A stretch of 64,000 nt of DNA from an uncultured bacterium (GCA_903907905.1 CAIVPX010000187.1:1-64000); one strand, 5' to 3'. Shown: positions 1-9,218, counted from the stretch's first letter. Numbers and translations are program-made. Notes: generated by a model not told the origin, from the sequence alone.

Positions 1-39
1 AAGCGGCTGCAGAAAACCTGGGAGTCGATGAAGGGCTGA
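1..39 (+). CDS. C-terminal tail of an unidentified protein (partial)
   Basis: The first 12 codons of frame 1 read KRLQKTWESMKG and end at TGA (37-39). This is compatible with the end of a plus-strand gene that starts before the window. It is far too short to identify the family, and an open frame of this length could occur by chance. The convergent carrier gene ends 55 bases further on, which leaves room for the 3' ends of two converging genes. Confidence 0.35.
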   Translation, partial: KRLQKTWESMKG

Positions 40-94
40 TGGCGCAGGGCGCCCGATGCCGCCCGCGCAGTCAGGCGCGCGCCGTGCGGCACCC

Positions 95-1033
95 CTAGCG
101 CAGCCCACTCGCCCAGATGACGAGGCTGATCGTGATCACGGAGATGGCCGTGCCGCCCAGGATCGAGGCGCCGATGGACTCGGTCTTCATGCCGTAGCGC
201 TGGGCGATGATGAAGCCGTTGCTCGCCGCCGGCAGCGCCGCACAGACAATGCCCATGGCCGTGGTTCGCGGGTCGGCGCCCACCACGAGGAACACCCCGG
301 CGGCCACTATCGGCACCCAGAGTAGCTTGATGCCGATCAGGCTGGCGATCTCGCGGTCGAGCACCAGCCGGCGGTTGCCGAGCGAGGCGCCGATGGCGAA
401 CAGCGCGCAGGGGCCGGCCGCCCCTGCCAGCAACCGCGTGAAGCTGTCGACGACTGCAGGGAGCGTCTGACCGGTGAGGGACACGAGCACGCCCGCAAGA
501 ATGGACCCCAGGAGCGGCGAGACGACGATGCCGCGCAGGGCAGTGACCGCGACCGATCCGCCGGATGTGCGTTCCCGCTGGGATTCGAGTATCAGCACCG
601 TGAGCGCGATCAGTACGAAGTTGTCGCAAATGATGGCCAGCGCCACCGTGGGCAGCATGGACTCACCGATTTGTCCGATCAGTGCAATGCCCAGATAGCC
701 GATATTGCCGTGCGCGGCATTGAGGGCCAGTGCGGCCGATTGGGCCATCGAGTGGGCTCGCCCACCGAGCAGGCCCCGACGCGCGAGCACCAGGGTGAGG
801 ACGAAGCCCGACAGGCCGGCGAGGATAAAGCCCAGCGCGAAGCGGGGTTCGAACATTTCGTTGATCGGACGCAAACCTGCGATGCGAAACAACATCGCGG
901 GCAGCGCGAACCAGTACACGAAGGCGTTGAGACCGTCGACGGTCTGTTCGGGTAGCATGCGTCGGGCAGTGGCAATCCAGCCGCACAGCACCAGCCCGAA
1001 CACAGGCAGCGTGACTTCGAGGACAGCAATCAT
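95..1033 (-). CDS. AEC (auxin efflux carrier) family transporter
   Basis: This 312-residue, very hydrophobic protein has about ten predicted membrane segments and belongs to the AEC/bile-arsenite-riboflavin carrier type. Family-like features are the N-terminal LPVFGLVLCGW helix, the central GNIGYLGIAL segment and a C-terminal helix ending in IWASGLR. Members export small organic anions across the inner membrane; the substrate cannot be read from sequence. The frame extends upstream to 1180, but the ATG at 1033 (MIAVLEV) begins directly at the first membrane helix, and the extension would overlap the divergent gene. It shares a short divergent promoter region with the beta-propeller gene. Confidence 0.85.
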   Translation of the reverse strand: MIAVLEVTLPVFGLVLCGWIATARRMLPEQTVDGLNAFVYWFALPAMLFRIAGLRPINEMFEPRFALGFILAGLSGFVLTLVLARRGLLGGRAHSMAQSAALALNAAHGNIGYLGIALIGQIGESMLPTVALAIICDNFVLIALTVLILESQRERTSGGSVAVTALRGIVVSPLLGSILAGVLVSLTGQTLPAVVDSFTRLLAGAAGPCALFAIGASLGNRRLVLDREIASLIGIKLLWVPIVAAGVFLVVGADPRTTAMGIVCAALPAASNGFIIAQRYGMKTESIGASILGGTAISVITISLVIWASGLR

Positions 1034-1095
1034 GAGGGTGCCGAGTGTAGCGGTTTGCGGCAGAATCGAGGTTTGCAATTCCGCTTCAGGTGGCA

Positions 1096-2139
1096 ATGGT
1101 GGTTGAAAGCAGCGAGAGTTCCCGGCGACAGTTCGTCCGGGGGGCGTTGGGAGTGTCAGCGGTGGCCGGTGCAGCGTCATGGCCGCTTGCTTCCGGGGCC
1201 AGCACGCCCGCCCAGGCGACGGCCCCCTCTGCGCAGGTGGAGTGGGTCTACGTGCTCAACTCACGCGACGCGACCGTGTCGCTCATCGACAAGGGCGCCC
1301 GCGCTGAAGTCCGTCGGATCAATGTGGGTAAAGAACCCCATCACCTCTACCCCACGCCGGATGGCAAGTCGCTCATCATCGCCAACGCCATGAGCGATGA
1401 CCTCATCTTTCTCGACCCGGTGACGGCGGCCTTTCAGCGTCGCATTCCGGGGATTGATGACCCCTACCAGATCGGCTTCTCGCCCGACAAACGCTGGTTT
1501 GTGGCGGCTGCGCTCAGGCTCGATCGGGTCGACGTCTATCGCTACGACGGCGGCGAACTCAAGCTTGCCAAGCGCCTGGCCCTACCCAAGGCGCCCAGCC
1601 ACATCTGGTTTTCGGCTGATAGCAGCATGGTCTTTGCCACCTTGCAAGATAGCAATGAGGTGGCCGCCATTGACCTGGGCCGGCTCGAGGTGGCCTGGAA
1701 GATCCGCACCGGTAAACAACCCGCCGGCATCGTCGTCACGCCCGACGACCGGCACCTGCTGGTCGGGGTCATGGGTGAAGACTATGTCGATGTCATCGAC
1801 TGGCGTGCCCGCCGCAGCGTTCGTCGCATCGTCACGGGCAAGGGCGCGCACAATCTGCGCGGCCAGGGCGACGGCCGCTACATCTTCGTGACCAACCGGG
1901 TGTCCAACAGCATCTCGCGCATCGACATGACCCGGCTCGAACTGGTGGATTCGATCGATGTGCCCGGCGGGCCGGACTGCATGGAGATTACCGCTGACGG
2001 CAAGACCATGTGGGTCACCAATCGCTTCGCCAAGCAGGTGTCGCTGATCAATCTGGCCGAGCGCCGAATCGTGCACACCATCGCCGTGGGGCGCTCCCCC
2101 CATGGCATCTACTTTAACGACCGGGCAGCGCTGCTCTGA
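1096..2139 (+). CDS. YVTN-family beta-propeller protein with twin-arginine-like leader
   Basis: A protein of about 347 residues opens with a twin-arginine-like leader (SSRRQFVRGALG followed by an Ala-rich hydrophobic stretch). The mature part has repeated blades of the type YVLNSRDATVSLID / VFATLQDSNEVAAIDL / MWVTNRFAKQVSLINL, typical of the 40-residue YVTN/lactonase-like seven-bladed propeller. It is probably periplasmic and its ligand or enzymatic role is unknown. ATG 1096 has a CAGG element just upstream; an in-frame GTG at 1090 is an alternative. It ends 8 bases before the deacetylase-like gene, so the two are probably co-transcribed. Confidence 0.85.
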   Translation: MVVESSESSRRQFVRGALGVSAVAGAASWPLASGASTPAQATAPSAQVEWVYVLNSRDATVSLIDKGARAEVRRINVGKEPHHLYPTPDGKSLIIANAMSDDLIFLDPVTAAFQRRIPGIDDPYQIGFSPDKRWFVAAALRLDRVDVYRYDGGELKLAKRLALPKAPSHIWFSADSSMVFATLQDSNEVAAIDLGRLEVAWKIRTGKQPAGIVVTPDDRHLLVGVMGEDYVDVIDWRARRSVRRIVTGKGAHNLRGQGDGRYIFVTNRVSNSISRIDMTRLELVDSIDVPGGPDCMEITADGKTMWVTNRFAKQVSLINLAERRIVHTIAVGRSPHGIYFNDRAALL

Positions 2140-2147
2140 GACCTCCC

Positions 2148-2969
2148 GTGTCGCGCAGGCTTTGGGTGGGGCTCCTGGCAGCCGTGCTGACGGGTATCAG
2201 TCCGGCGGCGTATGCGCTCGTGCCGTCGGGCCCCACCGCTTCGCCCGGGGCGGGTGGGTCGGCGGCCTGCAAGGGGCGGGTCTACCTCACCCTGGACACG
2301 GGGAACATGCGCGATGCCGAACTGATTGCCGCCACGCTGGCGCGCCACGATGTCCGGGCGACCTTCTTTCTCGCTAATGAGAAAACCGTCCGCAACGATC
2401 ATTCTCTGGACGCGTCCTGGGCGGGCTACTGGCGGCAGCGCGTCGCGGAAGGGCATCGATTCGGCAGTCACACTTTCGATCACGTCTACTTTCGCGAGGC
2501 GAGACCCGACGCCCGAGCATCGGGGACCTTCACCGCGCGCCCCGAGTTCGGTGCCCAAGCGGCGCGCGATCTGCTCTGGCGTGGTGATGAGCTGTGTGGC
2601 GAATTGCGCAGGGTCGACACGCGTTTCAGGGAACTGACCGGGCAGGGGCTTGACCCGCTTTGGCGCGCACCGGGCGGACGTGCACCCGCCGTGGTGATGG
2701 AGGCGGCTCGCACCTGCGGTTATCGCCATGTGCACTGGGCCGACGCGGGATTTCTGGGTGACGAACTGCCGTCCGATCGCTTTCCCAACGACCGGCTGCT
2801 TGCGCAGGCGCTGTCGCGTATTCGCGCCGGTGACATTCTCATGGCCCACCTTGGCATCTGGTCGCGCAAGGATCCCTGGGCCCCCATGCTGGACCCGCTG
2901 ATTGACGGGCTTAAGCGGCGGGGGCTGTGCTTTGATACGCTCGACCGGCACCCCGATTACCAGCGCTGA
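2148..2969 (+). CDS. Polysaccharide deacetylase (NodB-homology) family protein, secreted
   Basis: The 273-residue protein has a signal peptide (hydrophobic core LLAAVLTGISPAAYA). Its NodB fold is recognisable: LTLDTGNM where TFDDG is usual, a SHTFDH metal-ligand motif, a WRAPGG motif and a C-terminal DILMAHLGIW motif. The first Asp of the DD pair is present but the second (metal-binding in classical enzymes) is Thr, so activity on N-acetylated glycans cannot be assumed. It starts at GTG 2148, 8 bases after the propeller gene, and is followed after 9 bases by the hydroxylase gene. Confidence 0.8.
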   Translation: MSRRLWVGLLAAVLTGISPAAYALVPSGPTASPGAGGSAACKGRVYLTLDTGNMRDAELIAATLARHDVRATFFLANEKTVRNDHSLDASWAGYWRQRVAEGHRFGSHTFDHVYFREARPDARASGTFTARPEFGAQAARDLLWRGDELCGELRRVDTRFRELTGQGLDPLWRAPGGRAPAVVMEAARTCGYRHVHWADAGFLGDELPSDRFPNDRLLAQALSRIRAGDILMAHLGIWSRKDPWAPMLDPLIDGLKRRGLCFDTLDRHPDYQR

Positions 2970-2978
2970 AAGACCACG

Positions 2979-3950
2979 ATGATCGACCGTCTCAACCAGT
3001 TTTTTTCGGCTGCGCAAACCTGGACGCATGAGGCCATCGTTCAGCCCTTGCTGTTTGCCTGGGGGCTTATGCAGTACGCCGAGATGGCTTTTGACGCTCT
3101 GGAGTGGGTGCTCATCGGGGCGATCGAACTGGTGGTCCTGGCCATCGTGCTCGGCGGGCTCGAGCGCCTGCAGCCCGCCGAAGCGCCAGCCGGACGTCGT
3201 GCCTGGCGCACTGACGTGCTCTACGCGCTGCTGCGCAGGCTGGGACTGGTTCCGCTGCTGGCCTTCGTGCTGTTCACGCCGCTGGTCGATGCCATCGAGG
3301 CGAAAATGCGACTGTTCGGCTTGTCGCGGGTGTCGGTCGACGCGCTCTGGCCCGGTCTCACCGATTTGCCCTGGGTCAGTTTTCTCATCTATCTCGTCTT
3401 GCTCGATTTCGTCGATTACTGGCTGCACCGGTGGCAGCACCGCTTCGACTGGTGGTGGGCGCTGCACGCGGTGCATCATAGTCAGCGGCAGATGACCTTC
3501 TGGACCGAAGACCGCAATCATGTCCTCGACGACCTGACTCGCGATGCCATCATGGCGCTGCTGGCGCTCGCGATCGGCGTGGCACCTGGACAGTTCATCG
3601 GCATCGTCGTGTTGTCCAGGCTGGTTCAAAGCCTGCAACACGCCAATTTGCGCTGGCGCTTCGGCGCCTGGGGCGAGCGCCTGCTGGTGAGCCCCAGTTT
3701 TCATCGGCTTCACCATGCGGTCGACTACGGTCACGATGGCCCGGCGCGAGGCTGCAATTTTGCGGTGCTCTTTCCCGTGTGGGACCACCTGTTCGGCACC
3801 GCCGATGAGCGGCCCGGCTTCGTCCCGACCGGCATCCGCGACCAGATCGAGGGGCGCGACTACGGCAACGGCTTCTGGCGACAGCATGTGCTGGCCTTGC
3901 GTCGGATGTTCGGTGTCCGTCAAGGCAGGCACACCACCGGGCAGGAGTGA
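2979..3950 (+). CDS. Sterol desaturase / fatty acid hydroxylase family membrane protein
   Basis: A 323-residue integral membrane protein with the three histidine clusters that bind a di-iron centre in the fatty acid hydroxylase superfamily: HRWQH near residue 149, HAVHH near 162 and HRLHH near 243. Several hydrophobic segments precede the first box. Family members hydroxylate or desaturate lipid chains at the membrane; the actual lipid is not predictable. It follows the deacetylase-like gene after 9 bases, and its stop codon lies 2 bases before the ATG of the CinA-like gene, which indicates one transcript. Confidence 0.85.
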   Translation: MIDRLNQFFSAAQTWTHEAIVQPLLFAWGLMQYAEMAFDALEWVLIGAIELVVLAIVLGGLERLQPAEAPAGRRAWRTDVLYALLRRLGLVPLLAFVLFTPLVDAIEAKMRLFGLSRVSVDALWPGLTDLPWVSFLIYLVLLDFVDYWLHRWQHRFDWWWALHAVHHSQRQMTFWTEDRNHVLDDLTRDAIMALLALAIGVAPGQFIGIVVLSRLVQSLQHANLRWRFGAWGERLLVSPSFHRLHHAVDYGHDGPARGCNFAVLFPVWDHLFGTADERPGFVPTGIRDQIEGRDYGNGFWRQHVLALRRMFGVRQGRHTTGQE

Positions 3951-3952
3951 GG

Positions 3953-4738
3953 ATGGAATTCGGTCTGATCATCATCGGCGACGAAATCCTGTCGGGTAAG
4001 CGGCAGGACAAGCACTTTCCTAAAGTGCTCGAACTCATGTCGGCGCGGGGCCTGCAACTGGCCTGGGTGCGGTATCTGGGCGATGACCGGGCCCGATTGG
4101 TCGAAACCCTGAAGCAGACCTTTGCCAGCGGCGATACGGTGTTTTCGTGCGGCGGCATCGGCGCCACGCCCGATGACCACACCCGGCAGGCCGCTGCGCA
4201 GGCGCTGGGCCTCGATCTGGCTCTGCATCCCGAGGCGCAGCGGCTGATCGCATTGCGAACGGCCGAGATGGCGGGCGAGGGTAAGGCTTCGCCCGACATG
4301 AACGCCCCGGAGAACCGGCAGCGTCTCAAGATGGGCGAGTTCCCCGTGGGGGCCGACATCATTGCCAATCCCTACAACCGCATCCCGGGCTTTTCCATCC
4401 GCGGGCACTACTTTGTCCCGGGGTTTCCCGTCATGGCCTGGCCCATGATCGAGGGGGTGCTCGATCAGGTGTTCGGCGCCCTGCATCATCAGGCGCCCCG
4501 CGAGGAACGATCCTTCCTCGTTTACGAACTGGCCGAGTCCACCGCAACGCCCCTCATGGAGGCGATCGAACGCGAGCTGCCGGGCATTCGAACCTTCAGC
4601 CTCCCCTCCATGGGCGAAGACGGCCACCGGCGTCATATCGAGCTCGGGGTCAAGGGCGATCCAGCTCGAATCGAGGATGCTTTCAATCGGTTGAAAGCGG
4701 GCGCGCTTTCACTGGGCGGTCAGATTCAAGGCGCCTGA
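3953..4738 (+). CDS. CinA N-terminal/MoaB-like molybdopterin-binding domain protein
   Basis: The 261-residue protein carries the MoCF_biosynth (MoaB/MogA-like) fold of competence-damage proteins: GDEILSGKRQD near the N-terminus and GGIGATPDDHTRQA near residue 65. Full-length CinA has an additional C-terminal amidase (PncC) domain, and that is absent here. The group is often annotated as 'competence/damage-inducible protein A'; the substrate is uncertain (pyridine-nucleotide or molybdopterin-like). ATG 3953 is preferred over GTG 3947 because GCAGGAG (3941-3947) gives it better spacing. Confidence 0.85.
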   Translation: MEFGLIIIGDEILSGKRQDKHFPKVLELMSARGLQLAWVRYLGDDRARLVETLKQTFASGDTVFSCGGIGATPDDHTRQAAAQALGLDLALHPEAQRLIALRTAEMAGEGKASPDMNAPENRQRLKMGEFPVGADIIANPYNRIPGFSIRGHYFVPGFPVMAWPMIEGVLDQVFGALHHQAPREERSFLVYELAESTATPLMEAIERELPGIRTFSLPSMGEDGHRRHIELGVKGDPARIEDAFNRLKAGALSLGGQIQGA

Positions 4739-4781
4739 GGCGGACTGACCGCATAATGGGCGCGCTCAACGGGAGGGGTTC

Positions 4782-7700
4782 ATGAACATGCCGGCCGAGC
4801 CGATGCTGCGCGAGGTGCAGCTCGACGACAAATACACCGCCGAGTCCGGTCAGGTTTATCTCACCGGCACTCAGGCGCTGGTGCGGCTGCCGCTCATGCA
4901 GCGCCGGCGCGACCTTGCGGCCGGGAACCACACCGCGGGCTACATCACCGGCTATCGCGGGTCGCCGATCGGTACGTATGATCAGGCTCTCTGGAAGGCC
5001 CAGCGCCATCTTGAAGCGCATCATGTCAAGTTTGTGCCAGGTCTCAATGAAGACCTGGCGGCCACGGCCATCTGGGGAACTCAGCAGCTGCATTGTTTCC
5101 CGGGCGCCCAGTACGACGGCGTATTTTCGATCTGGTACGGCAAGGGGCCGGGGGTCGATCGCTCTGGCGATGCGCTGCGCCACGCCAATCAGGCAGGCAC
5201 GGCGCCGCTGGGCGGGGTGCTTGCCGTGGGGGGGGATGACCACGGCGCCAAGTCCTCGACGGTGGCTGCGCAGACCGATCATATTTTCGTTGCGGTCTCC
5301 ATGCCGGTGCTGGCACCTGCCACGGTGCAGGACTACATCGATCTGGGCCTTCACGGCTTTGCGATGTCGCGTTTCGCCGGTTGCTGGGTCGGCTTCAAGT
5401 CGGTCACCGACACCCTCGAGACCGCAGGCATTGTCGACGTGTCGCCCGAGCGGCAGTCCCTCCTGCTGCCCCACGATGTCGAGATGCCCCCGGGCGGCCT
5501 CAATGCGCGATGGCCCGAAGAGCCCTTCCTCAAGCTCGAGGAAAGGCTGGTGCGTTACAAGCTCCCGGCGGCGCGCGCCTATGCCCGGCTCAACCGGCTC
5601 GATCGCAATGTACTCGGGCGGGCCGATGGCGAGCCCGCCCGAATCGGCATCGTGTCCACAGGCAAGAGCTTTCTCGACACCCAGCAGGCGCTGGCCGATC
5701 TTGGGATTGATGACGAGGCGGCTCGCTGCCTGGGGCTTCGCATTTACCGCGTGGCGATGCCCTGGCCGCTCGAGCCCCTGGGGGCGCTCGAGTTCAGCGC
5801 GGGCTGCGAAGAACTGCTGGTGATCGAGGAAAAGCGCGCCCTCATCGAGCTGCAGTTGAAAGAGCACTTGTATCACCTCGTCGATCGGCCTCGCGTGCTG
5901 GGCAAGCGCGACGAGCAGCACGCCCCGCTGGTGCCCGAGGGGGGCGAGCTGTCGCCGGCGCTGGTGGCGCGGATCATCGCAGCGCGCTTGCGGCGCCGCA
6001 TCGGTCAGGCCGGTGACGCCCGTGGCGACCTGCCCCCGGCCTTGCTCGCGAGAATCGATGCGCGCCTGGCCGAGCTCGACGCCAAGGAGCGGGCCACCAG
6101 CCGCCAGATCACCGCCATCGAGCGCATCCCCTACTTCTGCTCGGGCTGCCCGCACAATAGCTCAACCAAGGTGCCCGAAGGCTCTCGTGCGAACGCGGGG
6201 ATCGGCTGCCACTACATGGCGCTCTGGATGGACCGCTCCACTGCCAGCTTTACCCAGATGGGTGGCGAGGGCATGACCTGGGTGGGGCAGGCGCCGTTCT
6301 CATCCACGCCGCACGTGTTTCAGAATATTGGCGACGGCACCTATTTCCATTCGGGTTCGCTGGCCATCCGGCATGCGGTGGCCACCAATACGCCGATCAC
6401 CTACAAGATCCTCTTCAATGATGCCGTGGCCATGACAGGCGGGCAGCATCACGATGGTCAACTCACGCCTGATCGGATCGTGGCCCAGATGCGCGCTGAG
6501 GGGGTCCGCAAGGTGGTGGTGGTGACCGATGAGCCGCACAAATACCCGTCGGGCTATTTCCCTTCCGATGTGCCGGTGCATCATCGCGATGAACTCGATG
6601 CGGTCCAGCGGCAGTTGCGCGAGTTTCCCGGTGTGTCGGTGCTGGTGTATGACCAGACCTGCGCCGCCGAGAAGCGTCGCCGTCGCAAGCGGGGCGCCTT
6701 TCCCGATCCCGATCGGCGTGCCTTCATCAACGAGGCCGTCTGCGAGGGCTGTGGCGACTGCGGAGTCAAATCAAATTGCGTCTCCATCGAACCCGTCGAG
6801 ACCGAGTTCGGCAGAAAGCGTGCGATCAACCAGTCGTCCTGCAATAAAGATTTTTCCTGCGTCAATGGGTTTTGCCCAAGTTTCGTCACGCTGGAGGGCG
6901 CAAAACCCCGGCGCGGCAAGGCCGGCGCGGTGGCCGGTGATGCGGTGGCAATCGCGCTGCCCGACGTGCAGTTGCCCGCAATCGAGGGCGCCTACTCCCT
7001 GCTGGTCACCGGTATCGGCGGCACTGGGGTGGTCACCATCGGCCAAATTCTTGGCATGGCCGCCCACCTCGAGGGCAAGATTGTGACGGTCCTCGACATG
7101 GCCGGTCTGGCGCAGAAAAACGGTGCGGTGATGAGTTTTGTGCGCTTCGGACTCGACCCCTCGGCGCTGCATGCGCCGCGAATCGGGATGGCTGCGGCCG
7201 ACGCCGTGCTGGGCTGCGATGTCGTGGTCACCGCCGGTCGCGAAGCGATGCTGCGCATGCGATCGGGCCGGACGCGGGTGCTGGCCAATGTGGCCAGTAC
7301 GCCCACGGCCGAGTTCACCCGCAACGCTGATTGGAAGTTTCCGCTCGGCCACATGGAAAAGTCCATCGTCGATGTAGTGGGGGAGCAATCGGCCACCTTC
7401 GTCGACGCCACTCGCCTGGCCACCGGACTGATGGGCGACGCGATCACGGTCAATCTCTTCATGCTCGGACATGCCTGGCAGCAAGGCATGATTCCAGTCT
7501 CGGCTCGTGCGATCGAGCGGGCGATCGAACTCAACGAAGTGGCTGTCGACACCAACAAGGCGGCTTTCCTGTGGGGGCGCCGGGCGGCAGTTGACCGGGC
7601 TCGAATCGAAGAGGTGGCGACGCCGCCCAAGTCGATTCCGCTGTCGCGTCAGGCCTCCGCTTCGCTCGATGAACTGATCGCACGGCGGGTCGATTTTCTG

Positions 7701-8345
7701 TCCGACTACCAGGACGACGCCTGGGCGGCGCGCTATCGGGCGCTGGTTGATCGCGTGCGCTCGGCCGAGCGAGCGCTGGGCTGCCCGGATCTGCCCGGTT
7801 CGGCGCCCTCATCGATGCCCCTCACCGAGGCGGTGGCGCGCAACTTCTTCAAGCTCATGAGCTACAAGGACGAGTACGAAGTGGCCCGGCTCTACACCCG
7901 GGGCGACTTCATGCGGCGCGTCCGCGAGCAGTTCGATGGTGATATCCGCTTGCGGTTTCATCTTGCGCCGCCCTTGCTGGCCCGACGCAATGACAAGGGC
8001 GAACTGGTCAAGCGTGAGTATGGCGCCTGGATGCTCACCGTTTTCAAACTGATTGCACCGCTGCGCCGCTTGCGCGGCAGCGTATTCGATGTCTTCGGGC
8101 GCACGGCCGAGCGTCGCATGGAGCGCCTGTTGATCGAGGACTACCAGCAGACCATCGATGCCGTGCTGGCCGACCTGACAGCCGACAAGCTCGATCTCGC
8201 GGCCCGTATTGCAGCGGTCCCCGAGCACATCCGGGGCTTCGGTCATGTGAAGGAGCGTCACCTCGCGGCGGCGCTGGCGTCTCAGTCGCAACTGCTTGCG
8301 CAGTTCCGCTTGCCGGCGAGCGAGCGCGCCGGGCTGGCCGCCTGA
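4782..8345 (+). CDS. Indolepyruvate ferredoxin oxidoreductase, fused subunits
   Basis: This 1187-residue enzyme oxidatively decarboxylates 2-oxo acids from aromatic amino acids to acyl-CoA, using thiamine diphosphate and Fe-S centres. An IorA-like pyrimidine-binding half comes first. A CSGCPHN motif and the thiamine-diphosphate site (IGDGTYFHSGSLAIRHA) follow around residues 450-600. A cysteine-rich ferredoxin-like stretch (CEGCGDCGVKSNC, then SSCNKDFSC) comes next, then an IorB/gamma-type domain (GIGGTGVVTIGQ) and a C-terminal extension. The fused layout is known in proteobacteria. The start has GGGAGGGG ten bases upstream, and a strong terminator follows. Confidence 0.92.
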   Translation: MNMPAEPMLREVQLDDKYTAESGQVYLTGTQALVRLPLMQRRRDLAAGNHTAGYITGYRGSPIGTYDQALWKAQRHLEAHHVKFVPGLNEDLAATAIWGTQQLHCFPGAQYDGVFSIWYGKGPGVDRSGDALRHANQAGTAPLGGVLAVGGDDHGAKSSTVAAQTDHIFVAVSMPVLAPATVQDYIDLGLHGFAMSRFAGCWVGFKSVTDTLETAGIVDVSPERQSLLLPHDVEMPPGGLNARWPEEPFLKLEERLVRYKLPAARAYARLNRLDRNVLGRADGEPARIGIVSTGKSFLDTQQALADLGIDDEAARCLGLRIYRVAMPWPLEPLGALEFSAGCEELLVIEEKRALIELQLKEHLYHLVDRPRVLGKRDEQHAPLVPEGGELSPALVARIIAARLRRRIGQAGDARGDLPPALLARIDARLAELDAKERATSRQITAIERIPYFCSGCPHNSSTKVPEGSRANAGIGCHYMALWMDRSTASFTQMGGEGMTWVGQAPFSSTPHVFQNIGDGTYFHSGSLAIRHAVATNTPITYKILFNDAVAMTGGQHHDGQLTPDRIVAQMRAEGVRKVVVVTDEPHKYPSGYFPSDVPVHHRDELDAVQRQLREFPGVSVLVYDQTCAAEKRRRRKRGAFPDPDRRAFINEAVCEGCGDCGVKSNCVSIEPVETEFGRKRAINQSSCNKDFSCVNGFCPSFVTLEGAKPRRGKAGAVAGDAVAIALPDVQLPAIEGAYSLLVTGIGGTGVVTIGQILGMAAHLEGKIVTVLDMAGLAQKNGAVMSFVRFGLDPSALHAPRIGMAAADAVLGCDVVVTAGREAMLRMRSGRTRVLANVASTPTAEFTRNADWKFPLGHMEKSIVDVVGEQSATFVDATRLATGLMGDAITVNLFMLGHAWQQGMIPVSARAIERAIELNEVAVDTNKAAFLWGRRAAVDRARIEEVATPPKSIPLSRQASASLDELIARRVDFLSDYQDDAWAARYRALVDRVRSAERALGCPDLPGSAPSSMPLTEAVARNFFKLMSYKDEYEVARLYTRGDFMRRVREQFDGDIRLRFHLAPPLLARRNDKGELVKREYGAWMLTVFKLIAPLRRLRGSVFDVFGRTAERRMERLLIEDYQQTIDAVLADLTADKLDLAARIAAVPEHIRGFGHVKERHLAAALASQSQLLAQFRLPASERAGLAA

Positions 8346-8380
8346 GCGCGTCTGCGATTCGGGTGAGGCGCGCGCAAAAG

Positions 8381-8409
8381 AAAACGGTCCGGGGTGAGCG
8401 GACCGTTTT
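8381..8409. terminator. Bidirectional intrinsic terminator between the oxidoreductase and phasin genes
   Basis: An 11-bp perfect inverted repeat (AAAACGGTCCG, 8381-8391, and its complement 8399-8409) surrounds a 7-base loop. The A-run on one side and T-run on the other allow termination in both directions, as expected between the converging oxidoreductase and phasin genes. Confidence 0.85.
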
Positions 8410-8452
8410 GCAGCGGGGCGGCAGGCCGCCCTCAAGCCAGGGAAGCGTGAAC

Positions 8453-8989
8453 TCAGGCGGCTTTCTTGGCGGGGCGAACAGCGCCTTTGGTGGCTGCAGC
8501 CAGATTCGCTTCGGTCATTTCAACCGCCTGCTTGGTGGCGCGGCTGACCTGATCGAAGGCAGTGTTGGCAGCCGAAACCGCCGACTTCACCAGCGTGACC
8601 ATGCCTTCGCTGCCTGCGGGGGCGCTGCGCGAGAGAGCGTCCAGGGCGGCAAACAGCTGCTTGTTGCCGTCAGCCACCTGCTTTTCGAAAAGGCGCGCCA
8701 GCTCGGAGCCGGTTTCCTGCGCGATTTCGTAGCAGTGCTTGGCATAGGACGCGTACTTGTCGGCGGCCGGTTGCAGCGACGTGGCGCTGAGGTCGGAGAG
8801 CGACTTGACGTCTTTCACCTCGAGCAGGGTCTTGACCATTTCGGTCGACTCTTCGAGCGAGGTGCGGGCGGCCTGGATGTTCAGCGCGGTGAATTTCTCG
8901 AACCCGCCCATGGACATCATGGCGGCGGTCTGGGCCAGCTCAAAGCCGGCCTTGTTCATCTGGACGAGTTGCTCAGGGGTCGTGATCAT
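8453..8989 (-). CDS. Phasin family protein (polyhydroxyalkanoate granule-associated)
   Basis: The 178-residue, mostly helical, Ala-rich protein starts MITTPEQLVQMNKAG and has the amphipathic pattern of PhaP-type phasins, which coat polyhydroxyalkanoate granules and limit their coalescence. The C-terminus is Lys/Ala-rich (KGAVRPAKKAA). The start is preceded by GAGG with 7-base spacing. No PHA synthase or depolymerase is nearby, so the gene stands alone. A 13-base palindrome (9031-9043) lies about 40 bases upstream of its start and may be a regulator site. Confidence 0.88.
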   Translation of the reverse strand: MITTPEQLVQMNKAGFELAQTAAMMSMGGFEKFTALNIQAARTSLEESTEMVKTLLEVKDVKSLSDLSATSLQPAADKYASYAKHCYEIAQETGSELARLFEKQVADGNKQLFAALDALSRSAPAGSEGMVTLVKSAVSAANTAFDQVSRATKQAVEMTEANLAAATKGAVRPAKKAA

Positions 8990-9030
8990 GGGATTGCCTC
9001 GAGGTTAAGTGGTGCTGAAGTGGCTGGCTT

Positions 9031-9043
9031 TGCACATTGTGCA
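9031..9043. promoter_or_regulatory. Palindrome TGCACA-T-TGTGCA upstream of phasin gene
   Basis: A perfect 6+1+6 palindrome lies 42-54 bases upstream of the phasin ATG, in the 230-bp divergent gap with the exporter gene. Phasin genes are commonly repressed by PhaR, whose sites are TGC/GCA-type palindromes, so this is a reasonable PhaR-like operator candidate. A 10-base inverted pair (GCATCGCAAC at 9041-9050, GTTGCGATGC at 9094-9103) overlaps the same area. Function is inferred from position only. Confidence 0.4.
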
Positions 9044-9218
9044 TCGCAACAATCGAAGTTTCTGGGGTTTTGATCCGCTTGTCAAGCCGGAATGTTGCGA
9101 TGCCGCAATCGTCTTTTGGTCTGCGATGAATTTGTTTAAGTGATTGTTTATAAATGAACAGTAATGAGTTATTGACCGTCTTCGGCTCGTTATACGGTCG
9201 TTCATTGTTGCGATTGCG

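Noticed and set aside
2148-2969. Deacetylase-like gene as a degenerate pseudogene because of the missing Asp
   Set aside because: The frame, signal peptide and all other motifs are intact, and the flanking LTLDTGN sequence looks like a subfamily feature rather than decay.
9172-9196. TTGACC/TATACG promoter before the exporter at 9219
   Set aside because: The two hexamers are only 13 bases apart, too close for a sigma-70 promoter.
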